Below, piece by piece: positions 45,071-54,354 of a stretch of 64,000 bases of DNA; positions within the stretch are counted from its first letter, which is position 1; each line of letters begins with the position of its first letter. The notes below the pieces were generated by a model that saw only the letters and a list, made by a program, of their open reading frames with translations, was not told the origin of the DNA and did not search any database. The position numbers and the translations under genes are program-made. Location of the stretch: contig FIZJ01000016.1 of assembly GCA_900019385.1 (NCBI GenBank), positions 139,380-203,379 of the forward strand. Reading direction: 5' to 3'. The stretch comes from an uncultured Clostridia bacterium. GTDB lineage: Bacteria > Bacillota > Limnochordia > Darwinibacteriales > DTU012.

Positions 45071-47841
45071 TACTCTCCCCCTGTCACGAGATAACCTTTG
45101 GCATCAATGATGAGATCCCCAACCTGGACCGGTTCCGTGTTGTAATTAACGATAATCTTCGTCCCATCTTCATAGGTGGTTTCAAACACCCTGTCCGCCA
45201 ACTGCCTGTGGCCGATCAGTGTCTGCCCCTGCAGCGGCGCGAGTACGTTGTTCAGTTCTTTATAGTAGGCAGCGGCCACATCGATCCAAGACCGGTAGTT
45301 GATCGACAGCAAGTACTGGAACGGTGTGTCTTTTAACAGTGACGAGTCTTCATATGACCATATGAAATACGGACTGGCACCGATCTCCAATGCCTTCAGC
45401 AGAGCGTCCCGATAATCGACTGCGTAGTTCAGCGCTGCGCCGGCATAATTTACATACCCCCGAACAACCAGTTGGTAGAACGGCACTTCCTGATCGCAGA
45501 TGACAAAGCCGCTGGAACCGAGAGGCATGTTCAGAATGTGATCCGCATGGACCAATGCGTACACGTTGGGACTGTTCATCATCAAAGAAAGATTCCGGCT
45601 CAGTTTCTCGATCTGGGCGATGGTAATCTGTTTGGCTTGTTCCCGATCGATCAGCAAGTGTTCTTTTTCCTGGAAATCGGAATTGAGAGCAGCGCCCAAA
45701 TCACGCAGCGACAGCGCCCCAATCTGATATTTTTCATAGTCCTTGAGAAAACCATCGACCTGCGCTGCTAGACTGCCGGGCGACACCACCCACGCATTTG
45801 TTCCGGTTGTGAGCTGCCTCTGCACATAGTACTTATTCAGCGAATAGGCCGCGTCGCTGTGGACGCTGAACCCATCTCCCAGCCGATCTCTGGCCGCCAA
45901 GGTCTGGGTTATGTCAGGATAGAGAGCGACGCCCTTGCTGTTCAGCGACGCGATGAGATCCAGCAAGCCGGCTTTGCCTCCCAACGCCTTCTCCACCTGT
46001 ACCCGATTGGGATAGATGTGTTCCACCCCGCCGGACAACCACCCGGTGTAGCGCAGTTTGATGTTTTGCACACCAAGGTTTATGAGCTCATCGAGAATAG
46101 CCTCTGCCTGCGCGAAGGTCGTCATAGGTCTGACCACTTCCCGGGGAATGCCAAGAATCGGCTGTTGGAGATGAACTGCGCCAATCAGCTCAAGATACAG
46201 TGGAATGCCCGGTTCCGGATCGACCCTTTTCCATCCATGGCGCCCGATCAAATACTGCTGGTAAAGGCGGGCCATGCCTACATAATCCGCGTCTTCCCCT
46301 TCCAAAAACATGTAGCGGACTTGGAGATCAGAACTGACCAAGCGCTGCTGGTATGTGTTGATGTTGGCGCCGCCGCCACCCCTCGAGCTGACGGCAAGCT
46401 GCACCGCACCCACGGGCATCACATTGAAGCGGGCATAAACCGTATCGACTGGATTCACTCGCCCGGCTGTTTTCACCACAATGCTGGCAACGGCGTCCCC
46501 CTCCTCGATGACAGCCAGAAACGCCCCATCGCCACACTTCATGCCGAACACCGGCAGCTGCTGAGGCTGGAAATGGCGGCGCAGCTCCATTTCAGACTGA
46601 ATATCCGTCGCAGTGCTCAAGTTTGACAGGTTTTCGCCGTAAAGCCTGTGCTGAAGGGTGAGATCTTCAGTCTGACGCACCCGATCCGCAGACAGGTTGA
46701 TCAAGGCTCCAGACCCGTCCGGTATGAGGATGTATCCTGATTCAGCCTGGCTGGGAGCCCCAAAATAAGGCAGTAGGTTGATGGCATGGAGCGGAAAAGT
46801 CACTAAGCCGCCTCCGCCGATACCGCCGAAGGCATTCATCAGCAGTTCGTCCTGAATGACCGTCCAGTGGACGCCCCGCAAGCCCCAAACATCGCTGGTG
46901 TACACATCCTTAGGGTACTTCACTTCTTCCATGGGAACCCTGGCCACCAGGCTGGCCCCTTCCAACCGGTACTCGACTGGAATTGTGAAATTCTCTACTT
47001 TTCGTTCCGGCGGTTCCAAGCCATATTCTGCATTGTCCACTTGTTTGTCGTAAGGGGTGTAGCCGGCAGCCTTGAGAATCTTCGCCATATCTTCCAGATC
47101 CCACGGCAGAAGGTTTGGCTTACGCACGTATGTGGGATTGTCGATGAAGTACACCACCATCTCCGGCTTGAGCTGGGACAACGATCCGGCGTCATTGCGC
47201 CACGCCACAATCGAGTTCAAGACATGGCGGATGAAATCGCCTTTCTGCCGGCCGGCAAGATTGGTTTCTGTCATAATCGTGTAAGGCCCGAACAAAGCGT
47301 CCTTGTCCAGATTGCTGACAGCGACGCGCTGATAACCCTCGGGAATTCTTTCCAATGAGAAACGGACGAAGTTACTCCGGACAAAGTTCCGCTCCTTCTC
47401 ATTCTCGATTTTGGAAAGAATTAGTTCATTGAAGCGCTCTTCAGAGATAAATACCGGCAGGTAATCCTCAGTGGTCCACTCTTCGCCCAGGACATACACA
47501 ATCTTGACACCGTTCTCCAGTGGTGTAATATCGAACTGGCCGTAAGCGACACTGTCAGCCCGGTTGTTCATCGTCCGCGCATCATCACGGGGTGTAAAGT
47601 ATTCAATCAGGAACTGCTCCTGTGCCTTGGTGTTGTTGGGATTGCTGTACCATACCCGGCCGCTCGCCCGGTTGGCCACAGCGATCTCAGTGGTGCTCTC
47701 GTTCAGATATAACTGCAGGTATTCGTTTTCCGCCACCACGACATACCCATTGGGCAGTTCCTGTCCATAAGCCGCCAACTCTGCATCCAAGCACAACAAG
47801 GAGAACAGGATCAGCAATAACCATAGAGAAAGCCGCCGCAC
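45070..47841 (-). CDS. Secreted DUF5696 family protein
   Basis: Large exported protein of about 923 residues. Signal peptide RRLSLWLLLILFSLLCLDAELAA. The body matches the DUF5696 family found with sugar ABC transporters: early repeats of beta type (YLQLYLNESTTEIAVANRASGRVWYSN), and a later half with the look of a TIM-barrel glycosidase-like fold (NIKLRYTGWLSGGVEHIYP, ALYPDITQTLAARDRLGDGFSV, GASPYFIWSYEDSSLL). I cannot name catalytic acids with certainty. GTG 47841 is chosen as start since GGAGGG lies 6 nt upstream; the frame from 47868 overlaps the YIP1 stop. Coupled to the downstream permease. A role in trimming or sensing an extracellular glycan before import is inference. Confidence 0.78.
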   Translation of the reverse strand: MRRLSLWLLLILFSLLCLDAELAAYGQELPNGYVVVAENEYLQLYLNESTTEIAVANRASGRVWYSNPNNTKAQEQFLIEYFTPRDDARTMNNRADSVAYGQFDITPLENGVKIVYVLGEEWTTEDYLPVFISEERFNELILSKIENEKERNFVRSNFVRFSLERIPEGYQRVAVSNLDKDALFGPYTIMTETNLAGRQKGDFIRHVLNSIVAWRNDAGSLSQLKPEMVVYFIDNPTYVRKPNLLPWDLEDMAKILKAAGYTPYDKQVDNAEYGLEPPERKVENFTIPVEYRLEGASLVARVPMEEVKYPKDVYTSDVWGLRGVHWTVIQDELLMNAFGGIGGGGLVTFPLHAINLLPYFGAPSQAESGYILIPDGSGALINLSADRVRQTEDLTLQHRLYGENLSNLSTATDIQSEMELRRHFQPQQLPVFGMKCGDGAFLAVIEEGDAVASIVVKTAGRVNPVDTVYARFNVMPVGAVQLAVSSRGGGGANINTYQQRLVSSDLQVRYMFLEGEDADYVGMARLYQQYLIGRHGWKRVDPEPGIPLYLELIGAVHLQQPILGIPREVVRPMTTFAQAEAILDELINLGVQNIKLRYTGWLSGGVEHIYPNRVQVEKALGGKAGLLDLIASLNSKGVALYPDITQTLAARDRLGDGFSVHSDAAYSLNKYYVQRQLTTGTNAWVVSPGSLAAQVDGFLKDYEKYQIGALSLRDLGAALNSDFQEKEHLLIDREQAKQITIAQIEKLSRNLSLMMNSPNVYALVHADHILNMPLGSSGFVICDQEVPFYQLVVRGYVNYAGAALNYAVDYRDALLKALEIGASPYFIWSYEDSSLLKDTPFQYLLSINYRSWIDVAAAYYKELNNVLAPLQGQTLIGHRQLADRVFETTYEDGTKIIVNYNTEPVQVGDLIIDAKGYLVTGGE

Positions 47842-47869
47842 GCCATTCCCTCCCATTCCTGCCGGCACA

Positions 47870-50062
47870 CTATAATCGGTATCTAAGCTCAGAATAGATC
47901 GTCAGAACAAAGCGAGTGATATGGTCAACAACACTGGTGAACAAGAGAGCCACAAACAGCGCCGCCGCAATCCCACCTACGATCAGCACCGCTGTCACCA
48001 GAGTTTTTAGCACGCTGTATTCATGCAGTGTCATAGTCCCTGCCAAAAGCAGCAGCAGCGCCCAGATCACCGAGACAACCCGCGCCAGAATCAGCAAGCT
48101 CCCTTCGCTTTGGACCAGCATATGGCTGACAATAGTCGCTGGAATGTTCACTATTATGATCGGAGTAAGGGCGTACGCTGACATGATGTAGATCTCTTTC
48201 ACAGTGCCTTTGCCTTCCATCAAAGTTGTGAAAGCCCAGTTGACCCCCACCCACAGCAGGAACGGCACCAGCACACTTATGGCGTCAGCGAAGAGATTGA
48301 CTTCGGATACCTTCAGTGTGTTGAATGGAAACGCAGTGTACTGCCGGATGATCACATAAGTGAGGACCTCCAATGCCAGCAAAATGTTGGCGGCTGCAAG
48401 TGTGCCCCTTCGCTCATGTTTCAGATCCCAGAAACCGTCAAAAGGATGAAAGATCACATGCAGCGAGTACAGCAAGCTGTCGGCCAATTTGCGGACGGCA
48501 TACTCCCGTTTTTTCCTCGTCGGCACGGCATGAGGCGGTACAGTCTCCAGCATGGCACTCATTTCTGCCAATACTTTGGGATTGTCGGCAAAGCCCGACC
48601 ATTTGCCGATCCGTTCGCCAATTCTCAGTTTGGGCCCGGCGAACAGCAGCACAAACACAGCAAAGACACCCAGCATGATTCCGGCGATATGATCATTGAC
48701 AAACTGCTGACGCAGGTATAAAAAAACTTGGGAATAGCCAGCCCGGTCTTGTCCCAACCGGAAATAAGCCAGGGCAGTGTCATAATCCCGCTCCAACGCT
48801 GCGGTGGCGGCAATCCAATTGTAGGCGATCTCAAATCCGGGATTCTGATCCAGGACCAGCCGCCATTTCTCCGCCGCTTCTTTATAAAAACCGCGGTCGT
48901 AATAGGACAGAGCTTCGTGAATTGCCTGGGCGTAAGCTGTCGGCTCAAACAAGGTCAACCCCCGGCTGTCCAGCACAACCAGGTGTCCATTGAGCTCTCC
49001 CAAGGCTGCCGGATTGCGGAACCGTCCCAGCACATCACCGATTCCGCCAAAGACATACAGCAGGTTTCCGCTGTGGTCATATGTGAACACCCGGCCTCGT
49101 GTAGCGTCGAGGACGCTGAACATGCCGAAATCTCTACCGAGCACGTCCACAAACGCTGAATCGGCGATGAAGTCATTCCCGGAAACTGTGATATCGCCGA
49201 TGATCGGCAGCCGGCTTGAGCGCCGCATGATATCCGAACCCATCGGATTAAGCAGCTTCACAATTTCATGGTTCTTATTGACGGCTGTTTCCCGGAGCAC
49301 GGCATAGAGCATTCCGTCGGCGCTCAGTCCGATGTTTGCATACTCTATGGGCAGCAAAAGCTGAAACTGGGCCCGCTGCTCCTCTGTGGCGAGCCACATC
49401 CAAAAGAGATCCGCCGCTGAAACCTTCACCCGCGGAGCACCGATGAACCCCACGAAGGAGCCGTCTTGGTCAAACTGGAAAATTCCTTCGTAGACATTGG
49501 CCGCCAACACGTAGATACGGCCAAGCGGATCGACTTCCACCTTGAGGGGGCGGTAGATATAGTCTTCTTTGATCAATGCCTTCGCCGATGAGCTTGGTTC
49601 CGCAACAATCCGGATCAGGTTTCCGTCTGGATCCAACACCACAAGCCTGCCGTTGTCCGTATCGGCAATGTACAGGTGGTTGCTTTCTGTCACTGTGATG
49701 CCGCTGGGGTTGCGTAACGAATCGATGCTGGCTCCGTTGTCAAACGTCTTGATCTCACGCTCAAACTCAAGATCCGGCGACAGGCGGATCACCCGGTTGT
49801 TGCCTGAGTCGGCGATATAGACCCTAAGATCAGGGCCGATAGCCAAATCTTGCGGCCGCCGCAGCGGGCCGACACCGAGGGATTGTCCGTCCACCAGTTT
49901 CAATGGGATATAGGCTTGAGGCGCCGGGACTCTCTCGCCCCAGAAATTGAACAGATAGCTGTCATAAGGGGCCGCCGCCAGCACAAGGTTCGCCGCTGCG
50001 AACACAAGTGCCGCAAGCACTATAGTGGTTTTTAGAGCTTTGCTTCCGTCCACACGCCACAC
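47870..50062 (-). CDS. NHL-repeat / TPR / YIP1 membrane protein
   Basis: Multidomain protein of 730 residues. A signal or anchor helix (about 8-29, TTIVLAALVFAAANLVLAAAPYD) is followed by NHL-type beta-propeller repeats (about 55-345: RPQDLAIGPDLRVYIADSGNNRVIRL, NPSGITVTESNHLYIADTDNGRLVVLD, trimmed), a TPR pair (about 385-450: ALSYYDRGFYKEAAEKWRLVLDQNP), one helix (about 465-485), and a C-terminal YIP1 domain with five helices (about 540-730, LYSLHVIFHPFDGFWDLKHERRG). The propeller should face outside. First gene of the DUF5696-ABC importer operon, ending 2 bp from the next possible start. Its role is not known; it may organise or sense glycans at the importer. Confidence 0.82.
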   Translation of the reverse strand: MWRVDGSKALKTTIVLAALVFAAANLVLAAAPYDSYLFNFWGERVPAPQAYIPLKLVDGQSLGVGPLRRPQDLAIGPDLRVYIADSGNNRVIRLSPDLEFEREIKTFDNGASIDSLRNPSGITVTESNHLYIADTDNGRLVVLDPDGNLIRIVAEPSSSAKALIKEDYIYRPLKVEVDPLGRIYVLAANVYEGIFQFDQDGSFVGFIGAPRVKVSAADLFWMWLATEEQRAQFQLLLPIEYANIGLSADGMLYAVLRETAVNKNHEIVKLLNPMGSDIMRRSSRLPIIGDITVSGNDFIADSAFVDVLGRDFGMFSVLDATRGRVFTYDHSGNLLYVFGGIGDVLGRFRNPAALGELNGHLVVLDSRGLTLFEPTAYAQAIHEALSYYDRGFYKEAAEKWRLVLDQNPGFEIAYNWIAATAALERDYDTALAYFRLGQDRAGYSQVFLYLRQQFVNDHIAGIMLGVFAVFVLLFAGPKLRIGERIGKWSGFADNPKVLAEMSAMLETVPPHAVPTRKKREYAVRKLADSLLYSLHVIFHPFDGFWDLKHERRGTLAAANILLALEVLTYVIIRQYTAFPFNTLKVSEVNLFADAISVLVPFLLWVGVNWAFTTLMEGKGTVKEIYIMSAYALTPIIIVNIPATIVSHMLVQSEGSLLILARVVSVIWALLLLLAGTMTLHEYSVLKTLVTAVLIVGGIAAALFVALLFTSVVDHITRFVLTIYSELRYRL

Positions 50063-50131
50063 CTCAACTTCGCGACATTGTTAAAATAACATCAATTTGT
50101 ATAAGTTCTGATTAAATATGTATAGGTTATT

Positions 50132-50143
50132 GAAATTATACCA
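50132..50143 (-). promoter_or_regulatory. Extended -10 promoter of the YIP1-DUF5696-ABC operon
   Basis: TGG TATAAT on the minus strand (TATAAT at 50135-50140), about 73 bp before the YIP1-gene ATG. No clear -35 box at normal spacing. Confidence 0.5.
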
Positions 50144-50238
50144 CAACTGCTTCTGCGGTACTATACAGATCATGCTCACTTGCATTTTAATCAACATATT
50201 TTGATGTTCGCGGCACAAATCTTACATGGTTTCGATGT

Positions 50239-50266
50239 AAAAAAAACGAGCCCCTTATCGAGGCTC
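50239..50266 (-). terminator. Terminator of the zupT-like / AI-2E / relQ unit
   Basis: A 7-bp stem GAGCCTC...GGGGCTC (one G-U pair, 5-nt loop) at 50248-50266 on the minus strand, followed by eight T residues (50239-50246). Confidence 0.8.
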
Positions 50267-50309
50267 TTCCTATTTGCAAGCTTGGACGCAGGTTATACAA
50301 TATGTTGCT

Positions 50310-51062
50310 TCAATCCTTTTTCGGGCTGTGATCCTGTTCTTTGAGCATGTTCAGAAACGCTTTGGGCACATGAAACCGCTGATTGTTGATCCACAGTTCT
50401 TCCAGTGGGCTTTCACCCTTATGGGACGCCTTGAAATGATTCACTTCCCTGTTAATCTTTTCCATCCTGGCGTCCAGCACGGCGATGGATTCGGCCGCTT
50501 CTCTCAGTTCATTGAGAAGTGGTTCCGGGATCTGGTAATTGTACTTGTAATTCAGTTTATGTTCGAGGCTGGCCCAAAAATCCATGGCGATGGTCCGCAT
50601 TTGGATCTCTGCCCAGACTTTCTCGATCCGTCCAGATGTGGCGACAGGGACTTGGACAATCAAATGCAGGCTGCGGTACCCACTGGGCTTTGGGTGTTGG
50701 ATATAGTCTTTACATTCGGCTATCTCAAGATCAGAATGATTTCGCAGCATTTCACCGACTTTGTAGATGTCGGATACGAATGGGCAGATGATACGCAGGC
50801 CGGCGATGTCGCGGATGTTTTCCTTGATTGCGGGTAAACTGAGGGGAACACCTTTACGGCAGGCTTTCTGCAAGATGCTTTCCGGGCTCTTCAAGCGGCT
50901 GGTTACATGGTCAATCGGGTTATAACCGTGGAGATACTCTGACTCTTGTTTTAAAATCTCGATCCTCGTCGTAAGTTCCTCGATGGCGAACTTGTACACC
51001 ATCATAAAGCGTATAATTTCCTGTTTCAACCGTTCCAATTGGCAAGCATCCATAGGCAGCAT
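50310..51062 (-). CDS. Small alarmone synthetase (RelQ/YjbM-like GTP pyrophosphokinase)
   Basis: Single-domain (p)ppGpp synthetase of 250 residues without hydrolase or regulatory domains. Blocks: IDHVTSRLKSPESILQKACRKG with the ATP-binding arginine/lysine, RDIAGLRIICPFVSDIYKVGE, DYIQHPKPSGYRSLHLIVQVPV with the G-loop, and AEIQMRTIAMDFWASLEHKLNYKY. The C-terminal helices match RelQ-type proteins that form tetramers. Makes ppGpp or pppGpp from GTP/GDP and ATP in stress. GGAG lies just before two in-frame ATGs (51062 and 51053), so the exact start is unsure. Third gene after the ZIP transporter and AI-2E permease, 30 bp spacing. Confidence 0.92.
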   Translation of the reverse strand: MLPMDACQLERLKQEIIRFMMVYKFAIEELTTRIEILKQESEYLHGYNPIDHVTSRLKSPESILQKACRKGVPLSLPAIKENIRDIAGLRIICPFVSDIYKVGEMLRNHSDLEIAECKDYIQHPKPSGYRSLHLIVQVPVATSGRIEKVWAEIQMRTIAMDFWASLEHKLNYKYNYQIPEPLLNELREAAESIAVLDARMEKINREVNHFKASHKGESPLEELWINNQRFHVPKAFLNMLKEQDHSPKKD

Positions 51063-51092
51063 AGCTCCAATCCAGATATTTGCCGGCAGCCG

Positions 51093-52190
51093 TCACTGGT
51101 TTAAGCGGTACTCTCTGATCAGCCGTTTGGCAAAAGTGAAAGTGTGAGTGACAATCACTTTTAAAATGGCGTACGCCGGCACCCCAAGAATCACCCCAAG
51201 CAATCCTCCAAAACTGCCGGCAGTCAACAGCACGACAATGATGGTCACAGGATGAATCCTCAGTTTCTTGCCGAGCACCAGCGGCGCGATCAAATGGTTC
51301 TCCACATAATTGGCGATCACCATGATCAGGACGACTTCCAAGGCTTTCCACGGTGATGTCATCAGCGCCACAATCGCGGCCGGGATCGTGCCGATGACAG
51401 GGCCAAAATAAGGAATGAAGTTGAGGATCACGGTGGTCGCCGCCAGCAGCAGAGCATAGTCCAAACCGATAATCAAAAAGCCGATGTACACCATAAACCC
51501 GATGCAGAGGCTGACGATAACCATTCCTTGAATATAGAGGCGGATCGTTTCGTTCATCTCCGCCAGGACATCTTGGGCTTCCCTTCGATATTGTTCAGGG
51601 AAGAAACTGACAATTCTGGGGGTGAGGCGAAAACCTTCCTTCAACATGTAAAACAAGATCAGCGGTATGGTGAGCGCGACCATGACAAAGTTGGCCACAG
51701 ATCCGATAAACGCCCACAGATTCTGGCTGATCGTGGCGACCACACCATCGACGAGCTTGGCATAGTCGTACCCGGTTAGGTTTTGGAAGAACTCGAACCG
51801 CTCGAATTCAGCAAAGAAAGTGGACTCCTGCAGTTCCTGCAGCTTTTGGTTCATCTCTGTGAGAATCCTGGGGATATTCGCAATCAGGCTGGTCATCTGC
51901 CGCTGTAAAATCGGTGCCAGAATCAAGATCAAGAAAAGCAGCAAAAGGCCGCAGATCACGAAAATCAGAAGGATAGCGGCGGTCCGGGGGATCTTCCACG
52001 TTGTAAGCCGATCCACAACCGATATGGTCAAATAATAGAAAAAACCGGCCACCACAACGGGAAAGAAGATGGTCTTGACAAGAATAATCAACGGCTGGAA
52101 AATGTAGCCGATATGCTGCGCGATCCAGATGATCAAGAATATGAGCAGAACCCAGACGGTTATTTGGAAGGCTTTCGACTTGAGCAGAAT
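51093..52190 (-). CDS. AI-2E family transporter
   Basis: Polytopic membrane protein of the AI-2E/PerM family with about eight helices. Core blocks: FPVVVAGFFYYLTISVVDRLTTWKIPRTAAIL, YIQGMVIVSLCIGFMVYIGFLIIGLDYALLLA, ILNFIPYFGPVIGTIPAAIVALM and ENHLIAPLVLGKKLRIHPVTIIVVLLTAG (typical, shown in part). An obvious start codon is the TTG at 52136, but it has no ribosome site and would cut the first helix. The frame stays open upstream with STILLKSKAFQITVWVLLIF, a normal family N-terminus, and GAGGGG lies 7 nt before an ATT at 52190. I therefore extend it to this rare ATT start; the true start may be another codon close by. Substrate unknown; Na+/H+ antiport has been shown for some relatives. Confidence 0.88.
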   Translation of the reverse strand: MLLKSKAFQITVWVLLIFLIIWIAQHIGYIFQPLIILVKTIFFPVVVAGFFYYLTISVVDRLTTWKIPRTAAILLIFVICGLLLLFLILILAPILQRQMTSLIANIPRILTEMNQKLQELQESTFFAEFERFEFFQNLTGYDYAKLVDGVVATISQNLWAFIGSVANFVMVALTIPLILFYMLKEGFRLTPRIVSFFPEQYRREAQDVLAEMNETIRLYIQGMVIVSLCIGFMVYIGFLIIGLDYALLLAATTVILNFIPYFGPVIGTIPAAIVALMTSPWKALEVVLIMVIANYVENHLIAPLVLGKKLRIHPVTIIVVLLTAGSFGGLLGVILGVPAYAILKVIVTHTFTFAKRLIREYRLNQ

Positions 52191-52207
52191 GGTGGATCCC
52201 CTCTTTT

Positions 52208-53029
52208 CTAGAATAGGCCTAGGCTCGCAGCCATGACAGCCATGCCGGCTACCAAACCATAGATGGCGATGTGGTGAAAGCCGTATTTCTCCGCAGTGGG
52301 CAGAAGCTCATCCAGGGAAATGTACACCATGATGCCTGCCACCATGGCAAAGACAATACCGAACATGACATCGCTCGCGAATTGCAAGAGCGCGAAGTAA
52401 CCCACAATCGCCCCCAGAGGCTCGGACAATCCAGACAGAAACGAATACACAAATGCCTGTTTTCTTGATCCGGTGGCGTAGTAGATGGGCACCGACACAG
52501 CTATGCCTTCGGGAATATTGTGGATCGCGATGGCGACGGCGATGCTGATTCCCAATGTAGGCTCCTGTATGGCGCTGATGAAAGTGGCCAAGCCTTCGGG
52601 GAAATTGTGGATGGCGATGGCCAGCGCCGAAAACAGCCCCATCCGGAGCAGTTGTTTCTCGGCGTTGAGTTTTTGCAGCTGCTGATCAGTCATTTCGCTG
52701 ACATCACGGATCTCATGGGGGTTTTCCCCTTTGGGGACAAACTTGTCGATCAGAGCAATCAAAAGAATCCCTAAAAAGAAGGCGACAACAGTAACCCAGT
52801 ACCCTTTGCCCTCCCCGTAAGCGTGAGACAGAGCATCGTTGGCTTTGGCGAATATTTCCACAAACGAAACGTAGATCATCACTCCCGCGGAAAACCCAAG
52901 GGTGCCCGACAAGAACTTCTGGTCAGTCTGCTTGGTGTAGAAAGCCAAAGCACTGCCGATACCAGTGGACAAGCCTGCCAGCAGCGTCAGCCCAAAAGCA
53001 AACAAGATTTCGCCTGCAGAAACATCCAT
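52208..53029 (-). CDS. zupT: ZIP-family divalent metal transporter (ZupT-like)
   Basis: Membrane importer for Zn2+ and related metals, 273 residues with about eight helices. Conserved helix 4 [17 protein letters not shown] and helix 5 [21 protein letters not shown] carry the HNxPEG metal-site motifs of the GufA/ZupT branch. A cytoplasmic loop (about 88-125) is charged ([18 protein letters not shown]). The start is placed at the ATG 53029 ([13 protein letters not shown]), with GGAAGGAAG upstream; the longer frame adds a non-membrane lead. It stands first in the unit with AI-2E and relQ. No Zur site recognised. Confidence 0.93.
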   Translation of the reverse strand: MDVSAGEILFAFGLTLLAGLSTGIGSALAFYTKQTDQKFLSGTLGFSAGVMIYVSFVEIFAKANDALSHAYGEGKGYWVTVVAFFLGILLIALIDKFVPKGENPHEIRDVSEMTDQQLQKLNAEKQLLRMGLFSALAIAIHNFPEGLATFISAIQEPTLGISIAVAIAIHNIPEGIAVSVPIYYATGSRKQAFVYSFLSGLSEPLGAIVGYFALLQFASDVMFGIVFAMVAGIMVYISLDELLPTAEKYGFHHIAIYGLVAGMAVMAASLGLF

Positions 53030-53099
53030 ACCATTCTTCCTTCCCACTTGCAAATGCAACGTTATCATCATATGACGGGAACGATCACCATGTTCCTGT

Positions 53100-54251
53100 T
53101 CAAGTCAAGGCGTCATGCGCGTCCTGCAGGTATTGAATGATCTTCAGATTCTGCGGGCACACCGACTCGCAGCTGCCGCATTCGACACAGCGGGAGGCAT
53201 CGCGGCCTTCTTTGATCAGATGGCTGTACTGCCTTTTCCCTTCTTCGAGAACATTGTATATGGAGGCATGGTTAAAGATGCTGAAAACACGGGGAATACT
53301 CACTCCCTGCGGGCAGGGCATGCAGTAGCGGCAATCCGTGCAGTTGACCTTAACCCGCTGCTGGTAAAGCTGCCTGGCCTGCTCTATTAAATCTAGCTCT
53401 TCCTTGGACAAGGACATCGGCTTGGCATCAGCCATGGTGTTGAGATTCTCTCTAACTTCATCCAGCCTTCCCATGCCACTCAAGATCACTGATACTTCCG
53501 GAAAATTGGCTACCCACCGGAATGCCCATTCTGCCGGACTGCGCTTCACAGGGGCTTGATTCCAGACGGCCTGGATTTCGTCAGGGACATTCTGGGCAAG
53601 CCTCCCTCCCCGCAGCGGCTCCATGATCACCACGGCCAAACCTTTGTCAGACGCATAGCGCAGCCCTTCAACACCAGCCTGGTATTCCTGATCCATGTAG
53701 TTCAGCTGGATTTGGCAAAAATCCCAGCCATATCCATCCACTATTTCTTTGAATGTGTCAAGGTCATCGTGAAACGAAAATCCCGCGTGTTTGATCCGGC
53801 CGTCGGCCACAGCCCGATCCAAAAAGGACAGGATGTTGTGTTTCTTGACCTTGTCCCGCCAGGTGTTCTTGTTCAATGCATGGAGCAGATACATGTCCAC
53901 GTGGTCTGTCCCCAGTTTTGCCAGCTGCTCATTGAGAATTCGATCACAGTCCGCTTCCGATTCCACCAGCCACACCGGGAGCTTGGTCGCAAGATTAACT
54001 CGGCTACGGTAGCCGCCGGCCAGCGCTTTTCCAACCAAGACCTCGCTCTTGCCGCCATGGTAATTGTACGCTGTGTCAATGTAACTTACACCGTAGTCGA
54101 TGGCATGGCGGATCAGGAAAATGGCCTGCTGCTCATCGATGTTGCCCACATCACTGTCGAGCCTGGGTTCGGCCACAGTAGGCAAACGCATACACCCAAA
54201 GCCCAGCAGTGACACTTCCAGTCCTGTTCTGCCAAATTTACGCCGCTGCAA
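53100..54251 (-). CDS. Aldo/keto reductase with C-terminal 4Fe-4S domain
   Basis: NADP-linked aldo/keto reductase (about 383 residues). The TIM barrel has [24 protein letters not shown], the active-site [19 protein letters not shown] with Asp and Tyr, and the catalytic His region in [10 protein letters not shown]. The C-terminal 80 residues carry two cysteine clusters, [13 protein letters not shown] and [13 protein letters not shown], a ferredoxin-like pair of 4Fe-4S sites seen in the large anaerobe-specific branch. The start is placed at TTG 54251, with AAGGAG 9 nt upstream; the longer frame to 54290 or 54386 lacks a ribosome site and would run into fapA. The gene follows fapA by 104 bp, so it may be co-controlled by the c-di-GMP riboswitch. 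Confidence 0.92.
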   Translation of the reverse strand: MQRRKFGRTGLEVSLLGFGCMRLPTVAEPRLDSDVGNIDEQQAIFLIRHAIDYGVSYIDTAYNYHGGKSEVLVGKALAGGYRSRVNLATKLPVWLVESEADCDRILNEQLAKLGTDHVDMYLLHALNKNTWRDKVKKHNILSFLDRAVADGRIKHAGFSFHDDLDTFKEIVDGYGWDFCQIQLNYMDQEYQAGVEGLRYASDKGLAVVIMEPLRGGRLAQNVPDEIQAVWNQAPVKRSPAEWAFRWVANFPEVSVILSGMGRLDEVRENLNTMADAKPMSLSKEELDLIEQARQLYQQRVKVNCTDCRYCMPCPQGVSIPRVFSIFNHASIYNVLEEGKRQYSHLIKEGRDASRCVECGSCESVCPQNLKIIQYLQDAHDALT

Positions 54252-54354
54252 TTGCTTACTCTCCTTTTCCAAAATCCTTGTTGTGTCCATATCTATAATA
54301 CGATGAGCAGCAGGGCAAATCCTGCCGGATGAAGATACAGGCAGTGCCAGGGTT

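Larger units (their letters stand above)
50063..50309. other. 247-bp intergenic region, AT-rich
   Basis: Holds the extended -10 promoter near 50135 for the importer operon and the relQ terminator at 50239-50266. No gene seen. The middle (50100-50230) is clearly more AT-rich than the flanking genes. Confidence 0.6.

Noticed and set aside
45859-46626. Plus-strand 255-codon frame opposite the DUF5696 gene
   Set aside because: Antisense shadow without ribosome site or motifs.
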